Of a stretch of DNA of 15,221 bases, positions 1 through 6,251 are shown in pieces (positions within the stretch are counted from its first letter, which is position 1; each line of letters starts with the position of its first letter). The notes under the pieces are model-generated. The model saw nothing but the letters and a program-made list of their open reading frames with translations, was not told the DNA's origin and made no database searches. Source of the DNA: a bacterium (GTDB taxonomy: Bacteria > Patescibacteriota > Patescibacteriia > 2-12-FULL-60-25); assembly GCA_024654265.1 (NCBI GenBank), contig JANLIO010000084.1, forward strand, positions 1 through 15,221. Direction: 5' to 3'. A program made the translations under genes and the position numbers.

Positions 1-23
1 ATGAAGACAAAGCATGTCTTCAT
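1..23 (-). terminator. possible terminator hairpin downstream of the Nudix gene
   Basis: ATGAAGAC (1-8) and GTCTTCAT (16-23) are perfect 8-bp inverted arms around a 7-nt loop. They lie 12 bases past the stop of the minus-strand Nudix gene. The position fits an intrinsic terminator, but any T-run would lie outside the window, so this is only a candidate. Confidence 0.4.
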
Positions 24-35
24 GGGTTATCGAGA

Positions 36-776
36 TCAGAGAGAGATTCCGCAGAGTGCCATACCGGCGAGCGTGAGCCCATCCGTGAATTTACCATCCT
101 TGGCAAGCTTGCGTAGCTCCTCGACGGTGAAGAGCTTAGCCTTTCCGATCATTTCGAGATCTTCGGGCTGTGCTTTTTCTTTGGCGATAATTGTTGCGTG
201 TACCACCCACTGAGGATGAGCAAAGAACGTCGTGTTCGCATTGACCTGCCCAACGATCCTCGTGTTCCCGATGATAAACCCACCCTCCTCCAGCGCTTCG
301 GCTTTCGCTGTCTTGAGAACAAACCTCTCGAGGTCTTCTTCGTACGGATCTGTTGTCAGCCCACGAGGCGCTTCCCATGACCAACCACCAAGTGTCTCGA
401 GAAGTTCGGACCACCGATTGTCGGCGTGAAGTTGCCTGACATAGTCAGACCCGGCAGAGAAGAACCTTTCCCCATTCATCCTGAAATTCTGGACCAATCC
501 GATTCTGCGATCTTCGGTCGTCGCGATCACGATGGCACCGGGGTTTTCGATGATAAGAGTCTGGTCGTAGAGAGCTTGAGAACTCCCATCTTCCGCGTTT
601 TTGACGTTCATGACCCGCAAACATGCAAATCCCATCGGATTGTGCAGGCTACCAATCCCGTCTGGTCCTGCGGTTGGCAACCAACCAACCACGGGTTTCC
701 CCCACGGATTCTGCATATCGAGGTGAGCTTCCGTGAGAAGCACGACGCCCCCTTGTTTTGTTTCCGGCTTTGTCAC
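36..776 (-). CDS. Nudix hydrolase, ADP-ribose pyrophosphatase-like
   Basis: Protein of 246 residues starting with GTG at 774-776. The start is fixed by a strong SD (AAAGGAGG) 5 bases upstream. Residues 80-246 follow the ADP-ribose pyrophosphatase layout: a beta strand with IGLVQNFR, then a WEAPRG segment (residues 134-139), then a Nudix-box helix AKAEALEEGGF (157-167). Glu160, Glu163 and Glu164 fit the metal-binding acids of REUXEEXGU. The box is not standard: the usual Arg is Ala159, and about six extra residues separate Gly139 from the helix. The first 75 residues match no domain I recognise. Nudix enzymes cleave nucleoside diphosphates linked to another moiety; the substrate here cannot be named. 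The gene has its own promoter and lies beyond the dnaK terminator, so it is probably a single-gene unit. It ends in TGA. Confidence 0.75.
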   Translation of the reverse strand: MTKPETKQGGVVLLTEAHLDMQNPWGKPVVGWLPTAGPDGIGSLHNPMGFACLRVMNVKNAEDGSSQALYDQTLIIENPGAIVIATTEDRRIGLVQNFRMNGERFFSAGSDYVRQLHADNRWSELLETLGGWSWEAPRGLTTDPYEEDLERFVLKTAKAEALEEGGFIIGNTRIVGQVNANTTFFAHPQWVVHATIIAKEKAQPEDLEMIGKAKLFTVEELRKLAKDGKFTDGLTLAGMALCGISL

Positions 777-781
777 TTCTT

Positions 782-789
782 CCTCCTTT
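782..789 (-). promoter_or_regulatory. ribosome binding site of the Nudix gene
   Basis: On the minus strand AAAGGAGG lies 5 bases before the GTG start and decides it. It is one of only two strong Shine-Dalgarno sequences I found in the window. Confidence 0.8.
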
Positions 790-826
790 GGAAGAACTCC
801 GATCCCCTTTGGACAAGAGTGTAGAC

Positions 827-855
827 TTTAAACCATCTCTTTCCTATTAAGTCAA
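827..855 (-). promoter_or_regulatory. sigma70-type promoter of the Nudix gene
   Basis: On the minus strand TTGACT (850-855) is followed after exactly 17 bases by TTTAAA (827-832). These match the consensus -35 at 5 of 6 and the -10 at 4 of 6 positions. The start codon lies about 50 bases downstream. The site is between the dnaK terminator and the Nudix gene, as expected for independent transcription. Confidence 0.6.
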
Positions 856-903
856 CTCATGAACCCTAAATGAACAGATTTAGAGCTTAAATCCTATCGC
901 AAA

Positions 904-933
904 AAAATCCCTCAGTGATTTCTGAGGGATTTT
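904..933 (-). terminator. intrinsic terminator of the hrcA-grpE-dnaK operon
   Basis: Perfect 12-bp arms AAAATCCCTCAG (904-915) and CTGAGGGATTTT (922-933) surround a 6-nt loop. On the minus strand the stem is followed by seven T (907-901, partly inside the stem). It starts 5 bases past the dnaK stop. No dnaJ follows before it. Confidence 0.9.
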
Positions 934-937
934 CTCG

Positions 938-2866
938 TTATTCTTCTTTCTTTTCTTCGAACTCACCTTCTTTCACGTCTTCTTTCTGTTCGTCTGACGT
1001 TGCTTCTGCTTTCGCGTCTCCTGTCCCCTGTTCTGCTGTTTGCTGTTCTGCCTGATACATTGCCGCGCCTACTTTTTGCGCGACCTCTGCAAGCGCATCA
1101 GCACGCTTTTTGATTTCTTCAATATCATCCCCGTCTTTCACCTCTTTTAATTCGGCTAATTTTTCTTCAACCGCTTTTTTATCTTCCTCTTTTGCCTTGT
1201 CACCGACTTCTTTCATCATCTTTTCAGTCGTATAGACCATTGTATCTGCGGTGTTTTTAACTTCAATTTGCTCATGCTTCTTTTTATCCTCTTCAGCGTG
1301 AAGTTCCGCATCTTTCTTCATCTTTTCGATTTCCTCGTCTGAAAGATTTGTTGACGCTGTGATGGTAATCTTTTGTTCTTTCCCCGTGCCCTTGTCTGCT
1401 GCTTTGACGTTGAGGATACCGTTTGCATCAATGTCAAACGTCACTTCGATCTGAGGAACACCTCGTGGCGCTGGTGGAATTCCTGAAAGCTGGAACCGTC
1501 CGAGCGATCGATTTCCTTCCGCCATTTCTCGCTCACCTTGCAAAACATGGATCTCAACGGAAGGCTGGCTATCAACGGCGGTTGAAAAAATCTGCGTCTT
1601 CGCCGTTGGGATGGTTGTGTTTCGTTCGATTAACTTCGTCATCACTCCACCCAATGTCTCCAATCCAAATGCGAGTGGTGTGACGTCCAGAAGAAGAAGA
1701 TCACCTTTAATGTCACCCTGTAAGTTTCCAGCCTGAACCGCGGCACCGAGCGCAACAACCTCATCAGGATTCACCGTTACGTTTGGCTTTTTTCCAAAAA
1801 ACTTTTCGACTTCCTGTTGCACGAGTGGCATGCGCGTCATTCCACCGACTAGGATAACTTCATCAATATCTGTTTTTGAAAGCTTCGCATCTTCAAGTGC
1901 CTTCTTACAAGGGATGAGCGTTCGTTGCACAAGATGACCCACGAGATCTTCAAGCTTTGATCGTGTCAGTTTGATGAGAAGGTGTTTTGGTCCATTTTCG
2001 TTGCTTGTAATGAATGGCTGGTTGATTTCTGTTTCAACGGCGCTTGAAAGTTCGATCTTCGCTTTTTCGGCCGCTTCTTTTACGCGTTGAACTGCTAACG
2101 TATCTCCAGAAAGATCAATTCCTTCTTCTTTTTTAAATTCGCTTAAAATCCATCCGATAATGACTTGGTCAAAATCGTCACCGCCGAGATGCGTATCTCC
2201 GTTTGTTGCGCGTACTTCAACCGTGTTTTGATCGCTTGTTGCATCAAATGCAATCTCAAGTACTGAAACATCAAATGTTCCTCCACCAAGATCGTATACA
2301 ACAATTTTTGCGTCCTTCTTCTGATCAAATCCGTATGCGAGCGCGGCTGCTGTTGGTTCGTTGATGATTCGAAGAACTTTCAACCCCGCAATTTCACCAG
2401 CAACCTTTGTTGCCTGTCGTTGTGAGTCATCGAAGTAAGCGGGAACTGTGATAACGGCCTCTGTAATTGTTTCACCTGTTTTTGCTTCTGCGTCCTTTTT
2501 CATCTTTTGAAGAATCATTGCTGAAATTTCTTCCGGAGCGTAATCCTTTCCTGCCATGGCGACACGAACACCCTTATCTTTTTTCGCTGTTTTAAAAGGA
2601 AAAAGTTTGATGTCTTTTTGAACTTCCTGATCGTCAAACAAACGTCCGATCAACCGTTTCACAGAATAGACTGTATTTTGTGGATTTACGACGCTCTGTC
2701 GTTTTGCAATCTGCCCAACAAGACGTTCGCCTGTTTTTGAGGTTGCCACCATTGAAGGTGTTGTGCGATTTCCTTCTGCATTTTCAATGATTTTCGGCTG
2801 ACCACCTTCAACAACAGCCATGCAAGAGTTTGTAGTCCCAAGGTCGATTCCAAGAATTTTTGACAT
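938..2866 (-). CDS. dnaK: molecular chaperone DnaK (Hsp70)
   Basis: Full-length Hsp70 of 642 residues, the ATP-driven chaperone that binds exposed hydrophobic peptide segments in the cytoplasm. The ATPase domain shows IDLGTTNS (7-14), VYDLGGGTFDVS (190-201) and VGGMTRMP (340-347). The interdomain linker is LLLLDVTPLAFG (390-401), where many DnaK proteins have LSLG. The beta substrate-binding domain runs to about 505, followed by a helical lid. The C-terminal tail from about 605 is rich in Gln, Glu, Lys and Ala and ends EEKKEE, not the EEVD-like end of proteobacterial DnaK. The start ATG gives the usual MSKILGIDLG N-terminus, but no Shine-Dalgarno precedes it. It is the last gene of the hrcA-grpE-dnaK operon, 118 bases after grpE. 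Its partner dnaJ is not in this window. Confidence 0.98.
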   Translation of the reverse strand: MSKILGIDLGTTNSCMAVVEGGQPKIIENAEGNRTTPSMVATSKTGERLVGQIAKRQSVVNPQNTVYSVKRLIGRLFDDQEVQKDIKLFPFKTAKKDKGVRVAMAGKDYAPEEISAMILQKMKKDAEAKTGETITEAVITVPAYFDDSQRQATKVAGEIAGLKVLRIINEPTAAALAYGFDQKKDAKIVVYDLGGGTFDVSVLEIAFDATSDQNTVEVRATNGDTHLGGDDFDQVIIGWILSEFKKEEGIDLSGDTLAVQRVKEAAEKAKIELSSAVETEINQPFITSNENGPKHLLIKLTRSKLEDLVGHLVQRTLIPCKKALEDAKLSKTDIDEVILVGGMTRMPLVQQEVEKFFGKKPNVTVNPDEVVALGAAVQAGNLQGDIKGDLLLLDVTPLAFGLETLGGVMTKLIERNTTIPTAKTQIFSTAVDSQPSVEIHVLQGEREMAEGNRSLGRFQLSGIPPAPRGVPQIEVTFDIDANGILNVKAADKGTGKEQKITITASTNLSDEEIEKMKKDAELHAEEDKKKHEQIEVKNTADTMVYTTEKMMKEVGDKAKEEDKKAVEEKLAELKEVKDGDDIEEIKKRADALAEVAQKVGAAMYQAEQQTAEQGTGDAKAEATSDEQKEDVKEGEFEEKKEE

Positions 2867-2896
2867 ATTTTTTATACTATTTTCGCGCTATCCCCA

Positions 2897-2947
2897 GGTG
2901 CCTGACCCCATGGGGTCTGGCACTGTGGGGTCTGGCACCAGGGTGCC
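2897..2947. repeat. clustered GGTGCCAGACCCC repeats with inverted copies, between grpE and dnaK
   Basis: A 13-base motif occurs three times in 43 bases. On the plus strand there are GGTGCCTGACCCC (2897-2909), GGGGTCTGGCAC (2912-2923) and GGGGTCTGGCACC (2927-2939). The first copy is inverted relative to the other two and can pair with either, with one mismatch. A further perfect inverted pair GGCACC-AG-GGTGCC spans 2934-2947. The cluster fills most of the spacer between grpE and dnaK, so it is transcribed inside the operon mRNA and should fold into strong hairpins. No T-run follows on either strand, so it is not an intrinsic terminator. It resembles a REP-type extragenic palindromic repeat; whether other copies exist in the genome cannot be seen here. 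Confidence 0.8.
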
Positions 2948-2984
2948 ATACGGTGTGGATAAGTTTTTACGTTTATTTAATGGA

Positions 2985-3509
2985 TTACTTAGATATTGTT
3001 ACTTTTGCGGGTCGGAGAAGTTTATCTTTCAATTTCCATCCCTTTTGCTGGACAGAGAGGATTGTTCCGGGTTTCAGATCTGAATCTTCTTCTTTCACCG
3101 CTTCATGCATTTCCGGATCAAACGCGCCCTCTTCTCGAACCGTTGTAAGTCCAATCGATTCAAATGTTCGCTCCCAGATGTCTCGCACCGCATGTATCCC
3201 GATCAACCAATTTTTAAAAACGCTTTTTTGATCTTCCGGAAGATTCTGAATGTCAGGCGTGAATTGAAGCGCAACATCGTATTGATCAATGGCCGGAAGA
3301 ATGGCCTGAAGTAAATCTTCTGTTGCGTATTTTCGAAGTTCTCCTCGCTCGTGTTCAACTGTTTTTTGAAGGTTTGAGTAATCTGCCTTTGCGCGTTTCC
3401 ATCCTTCCAGATACTCCTCGCATTTTTGGCAGTCAACTTCATTTTCCGTTTCAATTTTCTGCTCTAATTGTTCATCTTTTTCTTTCGCTTTTTTATCTTT
3501 CATATTCAT
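2985..3509 (-). CDS. grpE: GrpE, nucleotide exchange factor for DnaK
   Basis: About 174 residues. GrpE dimers release ADP from DnaK and reset its peptide-binding cycle. Residues 10-60 form a charged, helix-forming stretch. The C-terminal beta domain carries the family signature EEGAFDPEMHEAV and ends GWKLKDKLLRPAKVTISK, close to the usual YKLKDRVLRPA end. An unusual CQKC pair lies near residue 28. The start is ambiguous: TTG at 3512, ATG at 3509 and ATG at 3503 are all in frame and none has a Shine-Dalgarno. I chose ATG 3509. Every choice overlaps the 3' end of hrcA by 11-20 bases, which points to translational coupling. Second gene of the CIRCE-controlled operon. Confidence 0.95.
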   Translation of the reverse strand: MNMKDKKAKEKDEQLEQKIETENEVDCQKCEEYLEGWKRAKADYSNLQKTVEHERGELRKYATEDLLQAILPAIDQYDVALQFTPDIQNLPEDQKSVFKNWLIGIHAVRDIWERTFESIGLTTVREEGAFDPEMHEAVKEEDSDLKPGTILSVQQKGWKLKDKLLRPAKVTISK

Positions 3510-4167
3510 CAAATAATTGCTGTGCGCTTTTTAGGGCTGAAACGGCGCGCGCGTAATCCATACGCAACGGACCGAACAGGCTCACAAAGAGATCATCACC
3601 AACTCGCATAAAGACAGAACCGCAATCTTCACCAAATGGACATTCTTGCCCAATTAATGCGATAGGCTCGTGTTGTACGCGAGCGTCAATAGAATCAAAC
3701 GTTTGGTCAAGCTCATCAAGAGCTGTCCCAAGACGTTGCATTTTTGCTTGATCTGCAAACTCCGGCTGACTCATCAAATGTGATAATCCGGTTGAGAATG
3801 GTCGCATCTGACGGCGTTCCATCATGACAAAAGCAGATTGCGTCATTACAGAAAGAGCGTACGCCAATTGATACATTGACTGAGCTGCGTTTTGTAATCG
3901 CTGATGTTCACGCTGGCGAAGCTCACGAATTCGCATCAATTCTTGAAGATACACGCGATACCCCTTTTCAGTAGGAACGCGCCCCGCAGATGTGTGCGGG
4001 TGAGTCAAAAATCCCATTTCTTCAAGTGAAACAAAAACCGCGCGGAGTGTCGCAGGGCTCATATTCAAATCGTATTTACGAACTAAATATTGTGAACCTA
4101 CAGGCTCTCCGGTGGCGACGACATCTTCAATGACGAGTCGTAATATCGCTTGTTCGCGTTCTGTCAT
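3493..4167 (-). CDS. hrcA: heat-inducible repressor HrcA, short form
   Basis: Protein of 224 residues; typical HrcA has about 340. HrcA represses class I heat-shock operons by binding CIRCE, and GroEL normally keeps it active. The winged-helix DNA-binding domain (1-70) is well kept, including the EPVGSQYL, SPATLR and HPHTSAGRVPTEKGYR segments. A helical region follows (75-110). The C-terminal end still has the family's GPLRMDYARAVSAL segment (199-212), so the loss of about 115 residues is internal and not a cut-off end. ECPFGEDCG (175-183) contains two cysteines. ATG at 4167 lies 9 bases from a CIRCE element, with no Shine-Dalgarno between them. It is the first gene of hrcA-grpE-dnaK and overlaps grpE. 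HrcA identity is strong; how the short form senses stress is unknown to me. Confidence 0.92.
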   Translation of the reverse strand: MTEREQAILRLVIEDVVATGEPVGSQYLVRKYDLNMSPATLRAVFVSLEEMGFLTHPHTSAGRVPTEKGYRVYLQELMRIRELRQREHQRLQNAAQSMYQLAYALSVMTQSAFVMMERRQMRPFSTGLSHLMSQPEFADQAKMQRLGTALDELDQTFDSIDARVQHEPIALIGQECPFGEDCGSVFMRVGDDLFVSLFGPLRMDYARAVSALKSAQQLFDEYER

Positions 4168-4176
4168 ATCAGCTAA

Positions 4177-4203
4177 TTAGCAGTCTAACAAAGCGAGTGC
4201 CAA
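4177..4203. promoter_or_regulatory. CIRCE operator upstream of hrcA
   Basis: TTAGCAGTC - 9 bases - GAGTGCCAA matches the CIRCE consensus TTAGCACTC-N9-GAGTGCTAA with one mismatch per arm and the exact 9-base spacer. It ends 9 bases before the hrcA start, so HrcA should autoregulate the whole operon. I could not pick a convincing -10/-35 pair for this operon. The rest of the 181-base divergent spacer up to the plus-strand gene at 4349 shows only AT-rich sequence and that gene's ribosome binding site. Confidence 0.93.
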
Positions 4204-4329
4204 CGTGCAAGCCCCCTATTTATCTCTTATATAGTAAGTAAAACAATACCTTGCATGATGAATCAAACAAAACACAAAATCACACGGACACTTGTATCAG
4301 ATCCTATTAACTGCTACACAAGAGCAACA

Positions 4330-4338
4330 GAGGAGGTG
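4330..4338 (+). promoter_or_regulatory. ribosome binding site of the phosphatase-like gene
   Basis: GAGGAGGTG is almost the full complement of the 16S 3' end. It lies 10 bases before ATG 4349, and this decides that start over the upstream in-frame ATG at 4292. Confidence 0.8.
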
Positions 4339-4348
4339 TTCATTAAAA

Positions 4349-4816
4349 ATGCTCATCATTGTTCGTACAGAAAGACTCGTGCAAGCAAAACCAGAAGAAA
4401 GCGGGCAGTTTGATGTCCGTCAGTTGACCCGTACCATGGTTCTTGGTCAAAGAATCAAAGTTCTTGCCGGTGAAAATCACATCGCGCTCTTTGCCTCACC
4501 AGCCTCTTCGGCAAAAAAAGTATCTCGCATACTTGCCGAAGAGCTTTCCGTCTCAGAACGACATAACGCTGCTCTGTTCTCGAGCGCAACGATACGACCT
4601 CAATTGGGAGTGATCCTGCTACTTGTCGAGACAAACTTGGATAGATCTCCGATCATCGTTCTTGTGACGCATCGTACTATTTGCACCGTGCTTCCCCTCC
4701 TCTACTCGAGAAGCTGGGGTGTCCCATGGACACTTCAAGAACTCGAACCGGGGAATGCGTTCGTAATTGACTTTGAAAAAAAAGGGATCTCTCTTCTTAA
4801 ACCGGATTTGGTATGA
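4349..4816 (+). CDS. degenerate histidine-phosphatase-like (SixA/phosphoglycerate mutase fold) protein
   Basis: Protein of 155 residues; ATG 4349 is fixed by a strong SD. The pattern recalls the histidine phosphatase superfamily: a first beta strand LIIVRTE (2-8) where active members have VRHG, a FDVRQLT segment (21-27) like the D..pLT..G helix start, LFASPASSAKK (47-57) like SSP..RA..T, and a late strand LVTHRT (105-110) with His108 at the second catalytic His position. The nucleophilic His of RHG is Thr7 and the Arg of the SSP..R segment is Ser, so ordinary phosphohistidine catalysis looks unlikely. Family assignment is by eye and moderate. It may be a binding or regulatory pseudoenzyme, or an unrelated small alpha/beta protein. 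It is divergent from hrcA and convergent with murD, with its own terminator. Confidence 0.5.
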   Translation: MLIIVRTERLVQAKPEESGQFDVRQLTRTMVLGQRIKVLAGENHIALFASPASSAKKVSRILAEELSVSERHNAALFSSATIRPQLGVILLLVETNLDRSPIIVLVTHRTICTVLPLLYSRSWGVPWTLQELEPGNAFVIDFEKKGISLLKPDLV

Positions 4817-4835
4817 AAACCACTCTCGGTTACAG

Positions 4836-4865
4836 GCTCGTCGTTCATCGGCGAGCTCTTTTTTT
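4836..4865 (+). terminator. intrinsic terminator of the phosphatase-like gene
   Basis: GGCTCGTCG (4836-4843 in the paired part) and CGGCGAGC (4849-4856) form an 8-bp stem with one G-U pair and a 5-nt TTCAT loop, followed by TCTTTTTTT (4857-4865). It overlaps the last codon and stop of the convergent murD gene (4845), so the two genes share this 3' end. It has no T-run in the murD direction. Confidence 0.85.
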
Positions 4866-6203
4866 AAATTGTTCTCCTCGATCAAATTCATTTTTAAATA
4901 ATCCAAAGCTCGCGCATCCCGGTGAAAGAAGGATTGTGTCACCTTTTTCTCCGTGTGATTCGTGATATGTGACGGCTTCTTTCATTGATGTAACGAGTTG
5001 AAACGAAATCTTCTGTTTTTTGAAACTTGTCTCAACTTTTGAAAACGCCGTGCCGTCAAAAACAGTAATACAGATTTTTTTAGTCCGTTTCATTTTTTTG
5101 ATCTCCTTCGCGATTGCTTCAAACTCCAATTCTTTATCCGCTCCACCAAAAAGAAGATGAATTGTTCCTTTGCTTTGTTCAACTGTTTTTAACGCCGCGA
5201 TTGTCGCGTCCGGTGTTGTTGCCGTTGTGTCATTGATATACTGAAACCCACGTTTTTTCGAAACAAGCTCCAAACGATCCGGAAGTCCTGAGAAAGATTT
5301 TAATGCCTTTCGTATTCCAACGATGGTTGCACCTGCTGATTTTGCGATCAAGGCTGATGTCAGTGCATTTTTAAGGTTGTGTTCTCCTTTTAGCTTGATA
5401 TCGCCCACCTTACACACCTTTGTCTCGCCGATCATGAAATACTCATTTGTAATACGCGCATCGCCATTTTTTGCGAGAGATGAAACTCGTGTCACAGAAG
5501 GAGCTTCGGATATAAACCGTTTCGTATATGGATCATCTGCATTTAAAATTAAAAGATCATCTGGTTGTTGATGACGAAAGATCTGCGCTTTTGATTCGAC
5601 ATAGGCTTCCATATTCTCGTAGGCGTTCAAATGATCTCGCATGATATTTGTGATGCACGCGATATGCGGTGAAATACCGAGCTCACCGATTGATTCAACG
5701 AGCCAGCTCGAAAGCTCGAGGACAACAACGTCGTTCGCTTTTACTTTTGCGAGAAACGTAAGAGGCGAAACTTTGATATTTCCTCCAAGCCACGTTCGTT
5801 TTTTTGAAGCGCTGAGCATCTCTGCCGTCAGGGCCGATGTGGTACTTTTTCCGCGTGTTCCTGTAATACCAATAACGGGGCACGGGCACCGTTCCATAAA
5901 GAGAGAAATATCCGATTCAATCGGTTTTCCGAGTTGCCTCGCAAGAACAAGGAGCGGTGAATTTTGTCGAATTCCCGGATTTCGAACAATCATATCCGCC
6001 CAACGAATATCACTTTTTAAATGACGCCCGAGTACAAAATCAACATTCTTGAATTTCCGAAGCTGACTAACGTTGCTTCCAAGATCTTTTTCTTTTTTTA
6101 AATCAGTCACCCGCACATCATGCCCTTGTTTCGCAAACCAACGTGCGGAGGAAACGCCACTTCCTTTTGGATATTGCCCAAGACCGAGAATAAGGATTTT
6201 CAT
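4845..6203 (-). CDS. murD: UDP-N-acetylmuramoylalanine--glutamate ligase (MurD)
   Basis: Protein of 452 residues. MurD adds glutamate to UDP-MurNAc-L-alanine in the cytoplasm, using ATP. The N-terminal domain binds the UDP-sugar (GLGQYPKGSG, 7-16). The central ATPase domain has the P-loop GITGTRGKST (112-121), ELSSW (163-167) and RDHLNAY (189-195). Lys205 in YVESKAQ fits the carbamylated lysine. EHNLKNA (274-280) precedes the C-terminal domain, which has PDRLE (308-312). Two motifs differ from the textbook enzyme: INDTTATTPDA (323-333) has Thr327 in place of the Lys of DSKAT, and the CASFGLFKNEFDRG segment near 430-443 has Gly where Asp is usual. No Shine-Dalgarno. The gene follows the glycosyltransferase gene after 48 bases on the same strand, separated from mraY-ftsW-murG. 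MurD identity is firm; the changed residues leave the stereochemistry of the added glutamate open. Confidence 0.92.
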   Translation of the reverse strand: MKILILGLGQYPKGSGVSSARWFAKQGHDVRVTDLKKEKDLGSNVSQLRKFKNVDFVLGRHLKSDIRWADMIVRNPGIRQNSPLLVLARQLGKPIESDISLFMERCPCPVIGITGTRGKSTTSALTAEMLSASKKRTWLGGNIKVSPLTFLAKVKANDVVVLELSSWLVESIGELGISPHIACITNIMRDHLNAYENMEAYVESKAQIFRHQQPDDLLILNADDPYTKRFISEAPSVTRVSSLAKNGDARITNEYFMIGETKVCKVGDIKLKGEHNLKNALTSALIAKSAGATIVGIRKALKSFSGLPDRLELVSKKRGFQYINDTTATTPDATIAALKTVEQSKGTIHLLFGGADKELEFEAIAKEIKKMKRTKKICITVFDGTAFSKVETSFKKQKISFQLVTSMKEAVTYHESHGEKGDTILLSPGCASFGLFKNEFDRGEQFKKRARR

Positions 6204-6251
6204 TTTTTGTTGTTCGTTTAAATATCCAATTGAACGAGGTCCATTCTTTCG

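Noticed and set aside
426..824. Open frame of 132 codons on the plus strand
   Set aside because: It lies opposite the Nudix gene and crosses that gene's promoter. It has no ribosome binding site and no recognisable protein pattern.
2897..2947. Possible CRISPR array or intrinsic terminator
   Set aside because: The repeats are too short and closely spaced for CRISPR, have no spacers of constant length, and no T-run follows the hairpins.
2860..3231. Open frame of 123 codons on the plus strand across the grpE-dnaK spacer
   Set aside because: It is opposite dnaK and grpE and is open only by chance through the repeat cluster. Both overlapped genes are certain.
4168..4290. A promoter for hrcA-grpE-dnaK
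   Set aside because: Several weak pairs exist (TTGTTT-18-TAAATA, TTGCAC-17-TAGACT) but none is convincing. Only the CIRCE operator is reported.
36..6203. Alternative genetic code with TGA as glycine
   Set aside because: TGA ends the Nudix gene, murD and nifU at family-consistent positions, and all core genes read without internal TGA.
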